Notes under the pieces: model-generated
What the model was told of the DNA's origin: nothing
The model's input: only the letters and a program-made list of their open reading frames with translations
The model's database searches: none
Origin: Gammaproteobacteria bacterium UBA4475
GTDB taxonomy: Bacteria; Pseudomonadota; Gammaproteobacteria; Pseudomonadales; Azotimanducaceae
DNA: 13,732 bases
NCBI GenBank assembly: GCA_002389265.1
Contig: DGOD01000333.1
Location: 21,216-34,947 of the forward strand
Reading direction: 5' to 3'
Translations under genes and position numbers: made by a program
Shown: piece by piece, positions 7,981 to 13,732 of the stretch
Layout of the letters: the number at the start of each line of letters is the position of its first letter
How positions within the stretch are numbered: the first letter of the stretch is position 1

Positions 7981-8826
7981 TTAGGCGCCGGCGACAACTT
8001 CGCCGCGAAAATTGGCTTGTTTGAGTATCAGTTCGAAGCCGCCCTTCTGTTCTTCCTGGAGAAAGCGCACCAGCAGGAAGTCATAGGCCGGGGCGAGCCA
8101 AAATATGGTGGTGCGGTCGCTATCGGTGCGAACCCGGGCAATCTTCAGCGCAGTGAAACGGCCAATGGGTGTATCCACATTCTCCTCGCCCAGAACCTCA
8201 AACCTGTAGGTTTTCAATTCTCCGCCGTCGGCGACTTGGTAAGCGAGTGGGGGCCAGGGTTGGCCCCGTTGGTAGGCCGTCAACAATTCATAGCGCATCT
8301 GCAATTGATAGGACAGTTTGTCGAGAGTGCCCATTGGTATGGACAGCGCCCAGGGTGTGGGCTGAGCGTCACTGAATACCTGTTGGGCCGGCCAGTCGAA
8401 ACGTAGACTGGCATCTCGGTTCTTGCCGATTCCTTTGCGGTGATACTGATACTCGACGGGCATCAGACGATTCTCCGGGGTCAGCGTAAAGTTCGACTCC
8501 TCGCTGACTGAAGCAAAAAACGAAGTGGCTGTAGAGGACAAGGTGAATTGATTGTCACCAGTTTGCTTCAGCTCTCGAATACCCGTGGCGCGAATGGGCA
8601 GGCCTTTGTAATCGGCCTCGTAGACGGCTCTGAAAGGCGTTGGCGTCACTTGAAACGGGGCAGTTGGTGGCAGGATTACTGAGGTCGTGGTTGTCATGGT
8701 GATGTTGTCGGCGGCTGCCTCGACACCGGTGGCTGGCTGAATCCAGAGACTGAGGCCCAGGGAGAGTGCGATTAAGACCCTGGTCAGAAGCGCATATCCG
8801 GTTCGATTGAGCGTGGTGTAGAGCAT
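7981..8826 (-). CDS. DUF3108 family exported protein
   Basis: A 281-residue protein with an N-terminal hydrophobic signal (about residues 12-35, ending near the GVEAA segment) and a body that matches my recollection of DUF3108: FRAVYEADYKGLPI (about 63-76), a SEESNFTL segment, the RFTALKIARVR stretch, then FWLAPAYDFLLVRF near the end. Function is unknown; the family is predicted periplasmic and rich in beta strands, fitting an envelope role. In Pseudomonas the gene lies at the end of purM-purN; here both pur genes are missing upstream. The gene runs convergently into dcd with a 19-bp gap. The start has no clear ribosome binding site. Confidence 0.85.
   Translation of the reverse strand: MLYTTLNRTGYALLTRVLIALSLGLSLWIQPATGVEAAADNITMTTTTSVILPPTAPFQVTPTPFRAVYEADYKGLPIRATGIRELKQTGDNQFTLSSTATSFFASVSEESNFTLTPENRLMPVEYQYHRKGIGKNRDASLRFDWPAQQVFSDAQPTPWALSIPMGTLDKLSYQLQMRYELLTAYQRGQPWPPLAYQVADGGELKTYRFEVLGEENVDTPIGRFTALKIARVRTDSDRTTIFWLAPAYDFLLVRFLQEEQKGGFELILKQANFRGEVVAGA
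7989..8005 (+). other. GC-rich hairpin at the dcd / DUF3108 convergent end
   Basis: CGGCGA (7989-7994) and TCGCCG (8000-8005) form a 6-bp stem with a 5-nt loop, just past the dcd stop and inside the last codons of DUF3108. No T-run follows on the plus strand, so termination of dcd here is only a possibility. Confidence 0.25.
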
Positions 8827-9108
8827 AACTTGCTTGTAAATCCTTGTTTAGTCGATGACAATTCCGACCTGAGCGGCACTTTAGCGAGCAGGGATGGGTC
8901 GCTGGCAACAGGTCGTCTTAGGTTAACTTGATAGAACGGTTTTGCTCTGTAGCAGGCACAATAGTCGAGAAAATATGTAAAAATCAATGCTAACAGTCAG
9001 TGACTGAACGATTCATGAACGGGATGGGTCTACTTTAAGCATGGTTCAGTACGAGGTTATCAATGCCGGGCGATTGCTGTTAGAAAGGTTTACACAAGAC
9101 AAGCCTGC
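8827..9108. other. 282-bp divergent spacer without a recognisable gene
   Basis: This spacer separates DUF3108 (minus) from DUF2066 (plus). It contains a weak minus-strand promoter candidate (8958-8987) and a perfect CAGTCA-G-TGACTG inverted repeat (8994-9006). I found no convincing plus-strand promoter. Short open frames here show no recognisable protein and no remnant of purM or purN, which occupy this interval in Pseudomonas-like genomes. Confidence 0.6.
8958..8987 (-). promoter_or_regulatory. Weak candidate promoter for the DUF3108 gene
   Basis: On the minus strand, TTGATT (8982-8987) and TATTGT (8958-8963) are spaced by 18 nt. A transcript would carry a leader of about 120 nt before the DUF3108 start. 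Each box matches consensus at four or five positions. Confidence 0.35.
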
Positions 9109-10233
9109 ATGCTGGGCCCGCATATTATAAGGATGCTGCAAATTAATAAGAGTTCATTTTGGTACGGGTCTGGCTGGCGTCAAGGTGTTTTGGCGCTGGT
9201 GTTGGGCCTCTGGATTCAGTCCGTCAGTGCGGTCAATGTTGAGGACCTGTACGTCGCGGAGGTGCTCGTCAATTCGCAGGATGACGCACAGCTGATCAGT
9301 GGTGCTCGTGCGGGATTGCTGCAGGTCCTCGTGCGCGCGTCGGGAAGTCGAGCCATTGAAGTCAGTCCACAAGTGGCTGCCGCTCTGCAGCATCCCGAGT
9401 CTTACTATTACCAGTACAGCTTTGAGTCGACAGATCGTTTGCTGCAGATTGGTGATGAACAAGTGCCGGCCAGAATTTTACGTCTGACCTTCGAGCCCAG
9501 TGCAATTGCCCGTTTACTGCGCCAGGCTGGGTTTCCGGTATGGGGTAGTAACCGGCCGAGTGTTTTGGCCTGGCTGGCCGTATCCGATGGAAGCAGTCGG
9601 CGTCTGCTGTCTGAGCAGGATGCATCCCAACTGTCCGCTGCCCTGAATACCCATGCCAAATTTCGTGGGGTGCCGGTTTTATATCCGCTTTTGGATCTTG
9701 AGGACGCCAGTCAGTTATCGAGCGCCGAGGTCTGGGGGGCTTTTTTGGGTAGAGTTGAGCAGGCTTCAGCCCGTTACAAGCCTGATGTGGTGCTGTCTGG
9801 CCGGATCCAGCAGGACCCGATGGGGCGTTGGGTTGGGTTCTGGTCCTACCGGTTGGACGGTAATTGGCGGGAGTTTGATAACAGCGGGTTTTCTGAAGAT
9901 GAACTGATGGCAGATATGGTTGATCATCTGGTTGATGATCTGGCGGCTCGTTACGCGCTAGATTCTTCCCGGGGTAGTATTTTGGTCAGTGTGGATGGCA
10001 TTGACGATCTTGATGATTATGCGCAGGTTAGCCAATACCTGGAGTCGTTGGGCCCGGTACTCAACAGCACGGTTGTGGAAGTGAGTGGTCGAGAACTGCG
10101 GCTGCGCCTGGTTACAGAAGGGCAGAGTCAGCAGTTGATCGAGATTATTCAACTGGATGACAAGATGCTATTGGTGAATGACGGTAGCCTGATGCGTGGA
10201 GATGGGGCATTGCACTATCGTTGGTTGTTGTAA
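9109..10233 (+). CDS. DUF2066 domain-containing exported protein
   Basis: Up to 374 residues, with a signal peptide ending at the QSVSA segment before VNVEDLYVAEVLV. The body begins with the pattern typical of DUF2066: an N-terminal VNVEDLYVAEVLV strand, then a GLLQVLVRASGS helix-strand segment and the FEPSAIARLLRQAGFPVWGSNRP region (about 132-154), which resembles a conserved core. Function is unknown; the protein is likely periplasmic. The ATG at 9109 is the longest start. A second ATG at 9133 also yields a good signal peptide but has AAGG only one base upstream, so the start is unsettled. It heads a plus-strand run with perM and hda, an arrangement also seen in Pseudomonas. Confidence 0.83.
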   Translation: MLGPHIIRMLQINKSSFWYGSGWRQGVLALVLGLWIQSVSAVNVEDLYVAEVLVNSQDDAQLISGARAGLLQVLVRASGSRAIEVSPQVAAALQHPESYYYQYSFESTDRLLQIGDEQVPARILRLTFEPSAIARLLRQAGFPVWGSNRPSVLAWLAVSDGSSRRLLSEQDASQLSAALNTHAKFRGVPVLYPLLDLEDASQLSSAEVWGAFLGRVEQASARYKPDVVLSGRIQQDPMGRWVGFWSYRLDGNWREFDNSGFSEDELMADMVDHLVDDLAARYALDSSRGSILVSVDGIDDLDDYAQVSQYLESLGPVLNSTVVEVSGRELRLRLVTEGQSQQLIEIIQLDDKMLLVNDGSLMRGDGALHYRWLL

Positions 10234-10280
10234 CCCGAGTACCGGGTCATATTCGTCAAAGCCAGTATTTATTAATTTGT

Positions 10281-10335
10281 TCTCACTAAGCTACTCTCAC
10301 TAAGTTACTCTCACTAAGTTACTTTCATAAGGTAC
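10281..10335. repeat. 14-bp tandem repeat, three copies plus a degenerate fourth, before perM
   Basis: Units are tctcactaagctac (10281-10294), tctcactaagttac (10295-10308) and the same again (10309-10322). A worn fourth copy, tttcataaggtac (10323-10335), differs by one missing base and two substitutions. One substitution turns AAGTT into AAGGT, which is the apparent ribosome binding site of the next gene. The array fills most of the 109-bp spacer between DUF2066 and perM. Confidence 0.9.
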
Positions 10336-10342
10336 GCCCGCA

Positions 10343-11413
10343 TTGGTTATGACTAGTACGCAAAAATTACTCTTGCTGTTGAGCGTAGCAGGCCTGTTCC
10401 TGCTGATTTACCTGCTCCAGCCCATACTAACGCCGTTTCTAGTCGGGCTGGCGCTGGCGTACGTGGGTGACCCAGTCGTGGATAGGTTGCAGCGCTACAA
10501 GCTGGGCAGATCCAGTGCTGTTTTGCTCGTCTTCGCGGTTTTCTTTGTGCTAGTGGGCGTAGCCTTCCTTATCCTGTTACCGATGCTGACGCGTGAAATA
10601 GGCCGTTTGATCGAAGATATCCCAAGTCTCCTTGCGTTGCTGCAACTCCACGTTAGTCCGGTGTTGCTGGAGAACTTTGGCGTCGACCCGTTCGACATTA
10701 AACTCGTGGAGCTCAAGGCCCGGCTGGCGCAAAACTGGCAACAGGCCGGCGGACTGGCGGGTCGCATATTGGCAGAAGTTACGTCCTCTAGTTTGACCCT
10801 GCTGGGTTGGTTGATGAACTTTGCGCTGATTCCGGTGGTGGCATTCTATTTACTGCGAGACTGGGATCTGCTGGTTGAGAGGATCCACAATATGATACCT
10901 CGCCAGTTTGAAGTCACCGCAGTGAATCTGATTAAAGAATGTGATGAGGTTCTGAGTGCCTTCATGCGTGGCCAGCTACTGATCATGTTTCTATTGGGGT
11001 GCATCTACGCCCTAGGTTTGTCCATCATGGGGCTTGACCTCGCCCTATTGATTGGCATGCTGGCCGGGTTGGCAAGTTTGGTGCCTTATCTGGGTTTCAT
11101 TGTTGGTATCTTGGCTGCCTGTATTGCCGCCGTGCTGCAATTTCAGGAACCATTACCGTTGCTTTATGTATTCTTGGTGTTTGGTTTTGGTCAGTTGTTA
11201 GAGGGCTCTGTGATGACGCCCATGTTGGTGGGTGATCGAATTGGTCTGCACCCCGTAGCCGTTATTTTCGCCATTCTCGCCGGTGGTCAGTTGTTTGGCT
11301 TTGTTGGTGTCTTGTTGGCGCTGCCTATTGCCGCGGTCATCATGGTGTTCGTCCGCCATATCTATGATCGCTATAAGGATAGTCATTATTACGAAGTTCG
11401 AGACGAATCCTGA
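10343..11413 (+). CDS. perM: PerM / AI-2E family transporter (permease)
   Basis: A 356-residue inner-membrane protein of the AI-2E/PerM (UPF0118) superfamily with about eight membrane helices: two at the N-terminus (about 8-42), one near 58-80, a soluble middle (about 85-145), then a hydrophobic C-terminal half. Family marks are PILTPFLVGLALAYVGDPVV (27-46), FYLLRDWD (about 168-175), and GLASLVPYLGFIVG followed by FGFGQLLEGSVMTPMLVG in the C-terminal half. The transported substrate is not known. The start is either TTG 10343 or ATG 10349; AAGGT at 10329-10333 sits nine bases before the TTG, favouring it. Downstream hda begins one base after its stop. Confidence 0.9.
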   Translation: MVMTSTQKLLLLLSVAGLFLLIYLLQPILTPFLVGLALAYVGDPVVDRLQRYKLGRSSAVLLVFAVFFVLVGVAFLILLPMLTREIGRLIEDIPSLLALLQLHVSPVLLENFGVDPFDIKLVELKARLAQNWQQAGGLAGRILAEVTSSSLTLLGWLMNFALIPVVAFYLLRDWDLLVERIHNMIPRQFEVTAVNLIKECDEVLSAFMRGQLLIMFLLGCIYALGLSIMGLDLALLIGMLAGLASLVPYLGFIVGILAACIAAVLQFQEPLPLLYVFLVFGFGQLLEGSVMTPMLVGDRIGLHPVAVIFAILAGGQLFGFVGVLLALPIAAVIMVFVRHIYDRYKDSHYYEVRDES

Positions 11414-11414
11414 T

Positions 11415-12071
11415 TTGAAAAACGTAACTGGACAATTAGCCCTGGATATCACCTTGCGCGATGATGCTACCTTCGCCAATTATGTGGGGGAAGCCAAAAC
11501 GCGACTTGCTCATCCAGGTCAGTTGGTTTACCTGTGGGGTCCACATCAAACGGGACTGAGCCATTTGCTACAGGCTTGTTGTCAGGGCGTCACAGGCGGT
11601 ATTTACCTGACTAACCTCGATAAATTGTCGGCGGAGATTCTGCAGCAACTCGATGCTATGCCGCTGGTCTGTATCGACGATGTTGATTTGATTGTTGGCC
11701 AGCAAGACTGGGAAGAAGCCCTGTTTCATTTGATCAATGGCATCAAGGACGGTGGCAAAAGAATCATTATCGCGGCCCATCAGTCGGCTCGCCAGCTGCC
11801 CGTCAAATTGCCGGACCTGCACTCGCGACTGTTGGGCGCCATCGCTGTCGAGACAGATGCGCTCAATGATAAGCAGAAACTCGCCGTCTTGCAGCAGCGG
11901 GCCAAAGATCGAGGCTTCGTCCTGAATAATGATGTTGGTCAATATATTATGAGTCGTGCGGCACGAGATATGAGCAACCTAGTCAAAATGTTGGAGCGTT
12001 TAGAGCTTGAGTCTTTGCGCTATCAGAAAAAAATAACGATCCCCTTCGCCAAACAAATCCTGAGTTTGTGA
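11415..12071 (+). CDS. hda: Hda, DnaA regulatory inactivator
   Basis: A 218-residue AAA+ protein related to DnaA domain III. With the DNA-loaded beta clamp, Hda stimulates ATP hydrolysis by DnaA and prevents re-initiation. The N-terminal clamp-binding motif is QLALDI (7-12). The P-loop region GPHQTGLS (42-49) has Leu at the usual lysine position; Walker B is LVCIDDVDLI (84-93); the Box VII arginine is R138 in LPDLHSRL; a sensor II-like arginine is near R184. I chose TTG 11415 because it begins just ahead of the clamp motif and lies one base after the perM stop (TGATTTG). The open frame extends back to 11283 inside perM but that part is not Hda-like. No clear Shine-Dalgarno. Confidence 0.93.
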   Translation: MKNVTGQLALDITLRDDATFANYVGEAKTRLAHPGQLVYLWGPHQTGLSHLLQACCQGVTGGIYLTNLDKLSAEILQQLDAMPLVCIDDVDLIVGQQDWEEALFHLINGIKDGGKRIIIAAHQSARQLPVKLPDLHSRLLGAIAVETDALNDKQKLAVLQQRAKDRGFVLNNDVGQYIMSRAARDMSNLVKMLERLELESLRYQKKITIPFAKQILSL

Positions 12072-12074
12072 GTG

Positions 12075-12102
12075 CTACCTTTTGAGTTCTACCTTTGAGA
12101 GT
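12075..12102. repeat. 14-bp imperfect tandem duplication between hda and murG
   Basis: ctaccttttgagtt (12075-12088) is followed directly by ctacctttgagagt (12089-12102). The second copy contains GAGAG (12097-12101), seven bases before the preferred murG GTG start. The first copy contains the TTG at 12082, which is the alternative upstream start. Confidence 0.7.
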
Positions 12103-12108
12103 CTGGCA

Positions 12109-13188
12109 GTGAGTAAGCGAGTAATATTTACCGGTGGTGGTACAGCCGGTCATGTGACGCCCAATATGGCGCTAATTGACGCACTGAAGGCCAAGCACTG
12201 GGATATCCACTATGTGGGCTCGCCCACAGGGATAGAGCGTCAGCTGATCGAACCGTTGAATATTCCTTTCCATGGCATTAAGACCGGTAAACTGCGGCGG
12301 TATTTTTCCTGGCAAAATTTCATCGACCCCGTGTTTATTGTCTGGGGTTTTCTACAGAGCCTGTGGTTGTGCGTGCGACTGCAGCCTGATGTTGTGTTTT
12401 CCAAAGGCGGCTTTGTGGCGGTGCCGCTGGTTATCGCCGCGTGGGTCTGCCGCGTTCCGGTGATCAGTCATGAATCGGATATGACCCCTGGGCTAGCAAA
12501 CAAGTTGTGCTTTCCATTTTCTCGCTGGATCTGTGTCAATTTCCCCCAGACGGCCGAGCATCTGCCAGTGGGTAAGGTTGTTGTTACGGGATCACCGGTG
12601 AGAAGCAGTCTGTTGCTCGGTGATCCGTCGCGGGGCCGAGTCGAGCTTGGGCTCACCGGGGAAAAGCCACTGTTGCTGGTGTTTGGTGGCAGTCTTGGTG
12701 CAAACGTGATTAATCAATTGGTCCGCCAGAGTCTGGTGGACCTGCTCGAGCAGTTTGATCTGGTGCATGTCGTGGGGGCAGGTAATCTCGATTCGAATCT
12801 AGACGCCAGGTCCGGCTATGTTCAACGTGAATATATTCAGGACGGTTTTGGCGACGTGCTTGCTGCGGCCGACCTGGTCATTTCGAGAGCCGGTGCGAAC
12901 AGTATTTATGAATTGCTGATCACCCGCACGCCCCACATTTTGGTGCCTTTGACCGCGGCGGCAAGTCGCGGTGATCAACTGATTAATGCCAGGATATTTC
13001 AGGAGGCCGGCATGAGTGAGGTGCTGTTTGAGGATCAACTGAGTCAGAGCGCTCTACTAAGCAGCGTTCACAAGATTTACTCGCAGCGTGCCGAGATCGC
13101 AGCCCGACTGGCCACCTTTGAGGTTCGTGATAGTGTCGCGGTGATCACCGGGCTCATCAGTCAGGCGGCTGGCGAGGCGGTGAGTTGA
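12109..13188 (+). CDS. murG: MurG, lipid II-forming GlcNAc transferase, Firmicutes-like type
   Basis: A 359-residue GT-B glycosyltransferase (family 28) that adds GlcNAc from UDP-GlcNAc to lipid I to make lipid II at the cytoplasmic face of the inner membrane. Motifs: GGGTAGHVTPN (9-19), SKGGFVAVP (98-106), HESDMTPGLANK (121-132), FGGSLGA (192-198), SRAGANSIYELL (259-270) and ASRGDQ (285-290). These follow the Bacillus/Clostridium pattern; E. coli MurG has HEQN and a different final loop. The GTG 12109 start has GAGAG seven bases upstream and begins right before KRVIFTGGG; TTG 12082 would add nine residues. It lies outside any division/cell-wall cluster, so it is probably a second or acquired copy. 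Confidence 0.88.
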   Translation: MSKRVIFTGGGTAGHVTPNMALIDALKAKHWDIHYVGSPTGIERQLIEPLNIPFHGIKTGKLRRYFSWQNFIDPVFIVWGFLQSLWLCVRLQPDVVFSKGGFVAVPLVIAAWVCRVPVISHESDMTPGLANKLCFPFSRWICVNFPQTAEHLPVGKVVVTGSPVRSSLLLGDPSRGRVELGLTGEKPLLLVFGGSLGANVINQLVRQSLVDLLEQFDLVHVVGAGNLDSNLDARSGYVQREYIQDGFGDVLAAADLVISRAGANSIYELLITRTPHILVPLTAAASRGDQLINARIFQEAGMSEVLFEDQLSQSALLSSVHKIYSQRAEIAARLATFEVRDSVAVITGLISQAAGEAVS

Positions 13189-13258
13189 TTCTCTAAATTA
13201 ATCCGCTAGGTCAATCTCTAATTGTTTGGGCTTGCCAGCAACTTATTGGTTGAAGGGG

Positions 13259-13286
13259 TTGACGGTTTTAGCTATAGTGTTATAGT
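13259..13286 (+). promoter_or_regulatory. Sigma-70 promoter of the ytrA-ABC operon
   Basis: TTGACG (13259-13264) and TATAGT (13281-13286) with a 16-nt spacer give close matches to the -35 and -10 consensus. Transcription would start near 13293, about 30 nt ahead of the regulator's ATG. It is the best promoter in the window, and its -10 box lies inside the palindrome at 13277-13298. Confidence 0.65.
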
Positions 13287-13298
13287 TAACTACAACAC
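13277..13298. promoter_or_regulatory. 22-bp near-palindromic operator over the ytrA promoter
   Basis: Half-sites GTGTTaTAGTT and AACTAcAACAC match at ten of eleven positions around the centre 13287/13288. It covers the -10 box and probable start site, as expected for a repressor. A second, wider inverted repeat, TATAGTTA (13281-13288) and TAACTATA (13303-13310), overlaps it. Binding by the adjacent GntR/YtrA protein is inferred from position. Confidence 0.65.
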
Positions 13299-13323
13299 CA
13301 CATAACTATATGGCTAATAACTG

Positions 13324-13686
13324 ATGCAAATCAGCTGGAACGATACAGACCCCATCTATCGGCAGTTACGAGACCGCATTATCGAGTTGATGCTGGAAGG
13401 CATCTACCATGACGGCGACCCATTGCCGTCGGTTCGGCAGATTGCCAGTGATCATCGAATTAACCCTATTACAGTCTCCAAGGCCTACCAATTGTTGGTA
13501 GACGATGGCCTCGTGGAAAAGCGCCGTGGTCTGGGCATGTTTGTAACAGAAGGTGCCAGCGAGCGCCTAGTGACTGTCGAGCGAGAGAAATTTTTGACCC
13601 AAGAGTGGCCCCGAATCAGCGATAAGATTGTGCGGTTGGGATTGTCTGCCTCTACATTACTAGCGACCAGGAGTATTAAGGCATGA
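13324..13686 (+). CDS. GntR family regulator, YtrA subfamily
   Basis: A 120-residue transcription factor with an N-terminal winged helix-turn-helix (about 1-72): DPIYRQLRDRI (9-19), DPLPSVRQIASDHRINPITV (36-55) containing the recognition-helix region, then LVDDGLVEKRRGLGMFV (61-77). Only about 45 residues follow, too few for a FadR/HutC-type ligand domain; this short architecture defines YtrA. Members typically repress themselves and a linked ABC transporter. Here the stop overlaps the start of an ABC ATPase gene (ATGA), and a near-palindrome covers the promoter, so autoregulation is likely. No clear ribosome binding site precedes the ATG. In Bacillus, the namesake responds to cell-wall-targeting antibiotics; the inducer here is unknown. 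Confidence 0.9.
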   Translation: MQISWNDTDPIYRQLRDRIIELMLEGIYHDGDPLPSVRQIASDHRINPITVSKAYQLLVDDGLVEKRRGLGMFVTEGASERLVTVEREKFLTQEWPRISDKIVRLGLSASTLLATRSIKA

Positions 13687-13732
13687 GTATCGTTGTTCAG
13701 GCGCAGGGCGTATCGAAACATTATGGTGGGTT
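13683..13732 (+). CDS. ABC transporter ATP-binding protein, 5' end only
   Basis: The first 16 codons (MSIVVQAQGVSKHYGG) run off the window. The pattern GVSKHYGG is the usual N-terminal strand and A-loop tyrosine region of ABC ATPases; the Walker A and all later motifs lie outside. The ATG overlaps the YtrA-type regulator stop (ATGA), so the two are translationally coupled. The substrate and the partner permease cannot be seen. Confidence 0.8.
   Translation, partial: MSIVVQAQGVSKHYGG

Noticed and set aside
8784..8987. Minus-strand open frame upstream of DUF3108
   Set aside because: It overlaps the DUF3108 start in another frame, resembles no protein I know, and has no ribosome binding site; likely chance.
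10233..10247. ACCCG/CGGGT hairpin at the end of DUF2066 as a terminator
   Set aside because: The stem is only 5 bp and no T-run follows.
11283..11414. N-terminal extension of Hda inside perM
   Set aside because: The extra residues are an out-of-frame reading of perM, while Hda similarity begins at the clamp-binding motif just after 11415.
13189..13258. Intrinsic terminator after murG
   Set aside because: Only 4-bp stems such as CAAT/ATTG were found; too weak to call.

Overview
The window looks like chromosomal DNA of a gammaproteobacterium. Three gene groups point there: an rnf (rsx) operon next to metG, mrp and a Pseudomonas-type dcd; a DUF3108 / DUF2066 / PerM / Hda neighbourhood; and the Hda protein itself. 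Coding density is high. I saw no tRNA, rRNA, insertion sequence, phage gene or CRISPR array. The genus cannot be fixed from the sequence alone.

Left part, minus strand (5735 to 29): metG is followed after 14 nt by rnfA, rnfB, rnfD, rnfG and rnfE, each joined to the next by a 4-base ATGA stop/start overlap. The canonical proteobacterial order is A-B-C-D-G-E. Here no separate rnfC exists. RnfB is instead about 110 residues longer than usual, and the extra part carries two four-cysteine [4Fe-4S] motifs that read like the C-terminal module of RnfC. The NADH/FMN-binding and SLBB parts of RnfC are absent from the window. This is the most unusual thing I found: an Rnf-type membrane complex that keeps the membrane, flavin and ferredoxin parts but lacks its NADH module here.

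Centre (5907 to 7961): a RidA-family protein with a signal peptide (minus strand) lies beside metG and diverges from mrp, a short P-loop Fe-S carrier, and dcd, dCTP deaminase (plus strand).

Centre-right (7981 to 12071): an envelope protein (DUF3108, minus) faces away from DUF2066, a PerM/AI-2E permease and hda (plus). In Pseudomonas-like genomes purN and purM sit between DUF3108 and DUF2066. Here only 282 bp without a recognisable gene remain. hda has a TTG start and Leu at the P-loop lysine position.

Right end (12109 to 13732): a MurG glycosyltransferase whose motifs resemble Firmicutes MurG rather than Escherichia coli MurG. It is followed by a YtrA-type GntR regulator with a clear sigma-70 promoter overlapped by a 22-bp near-palindrome, and by the first codons of an ABC-transporter ATPase that runs off the window. 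Lipid II synthesis next to a YtrA/ABC system suggests, as inference only, an envelope-stress theme.

Three spacers carry short tandem duplications of 13 or 14 bp (1-26, 10281-10335, 12075-12102). Two of them appear to supply or move a ribosome binding site. Non-ATG starts are frequent on the plus strand: mrp GTG, perM TTG or ATG, hda TTG, murG GTG.
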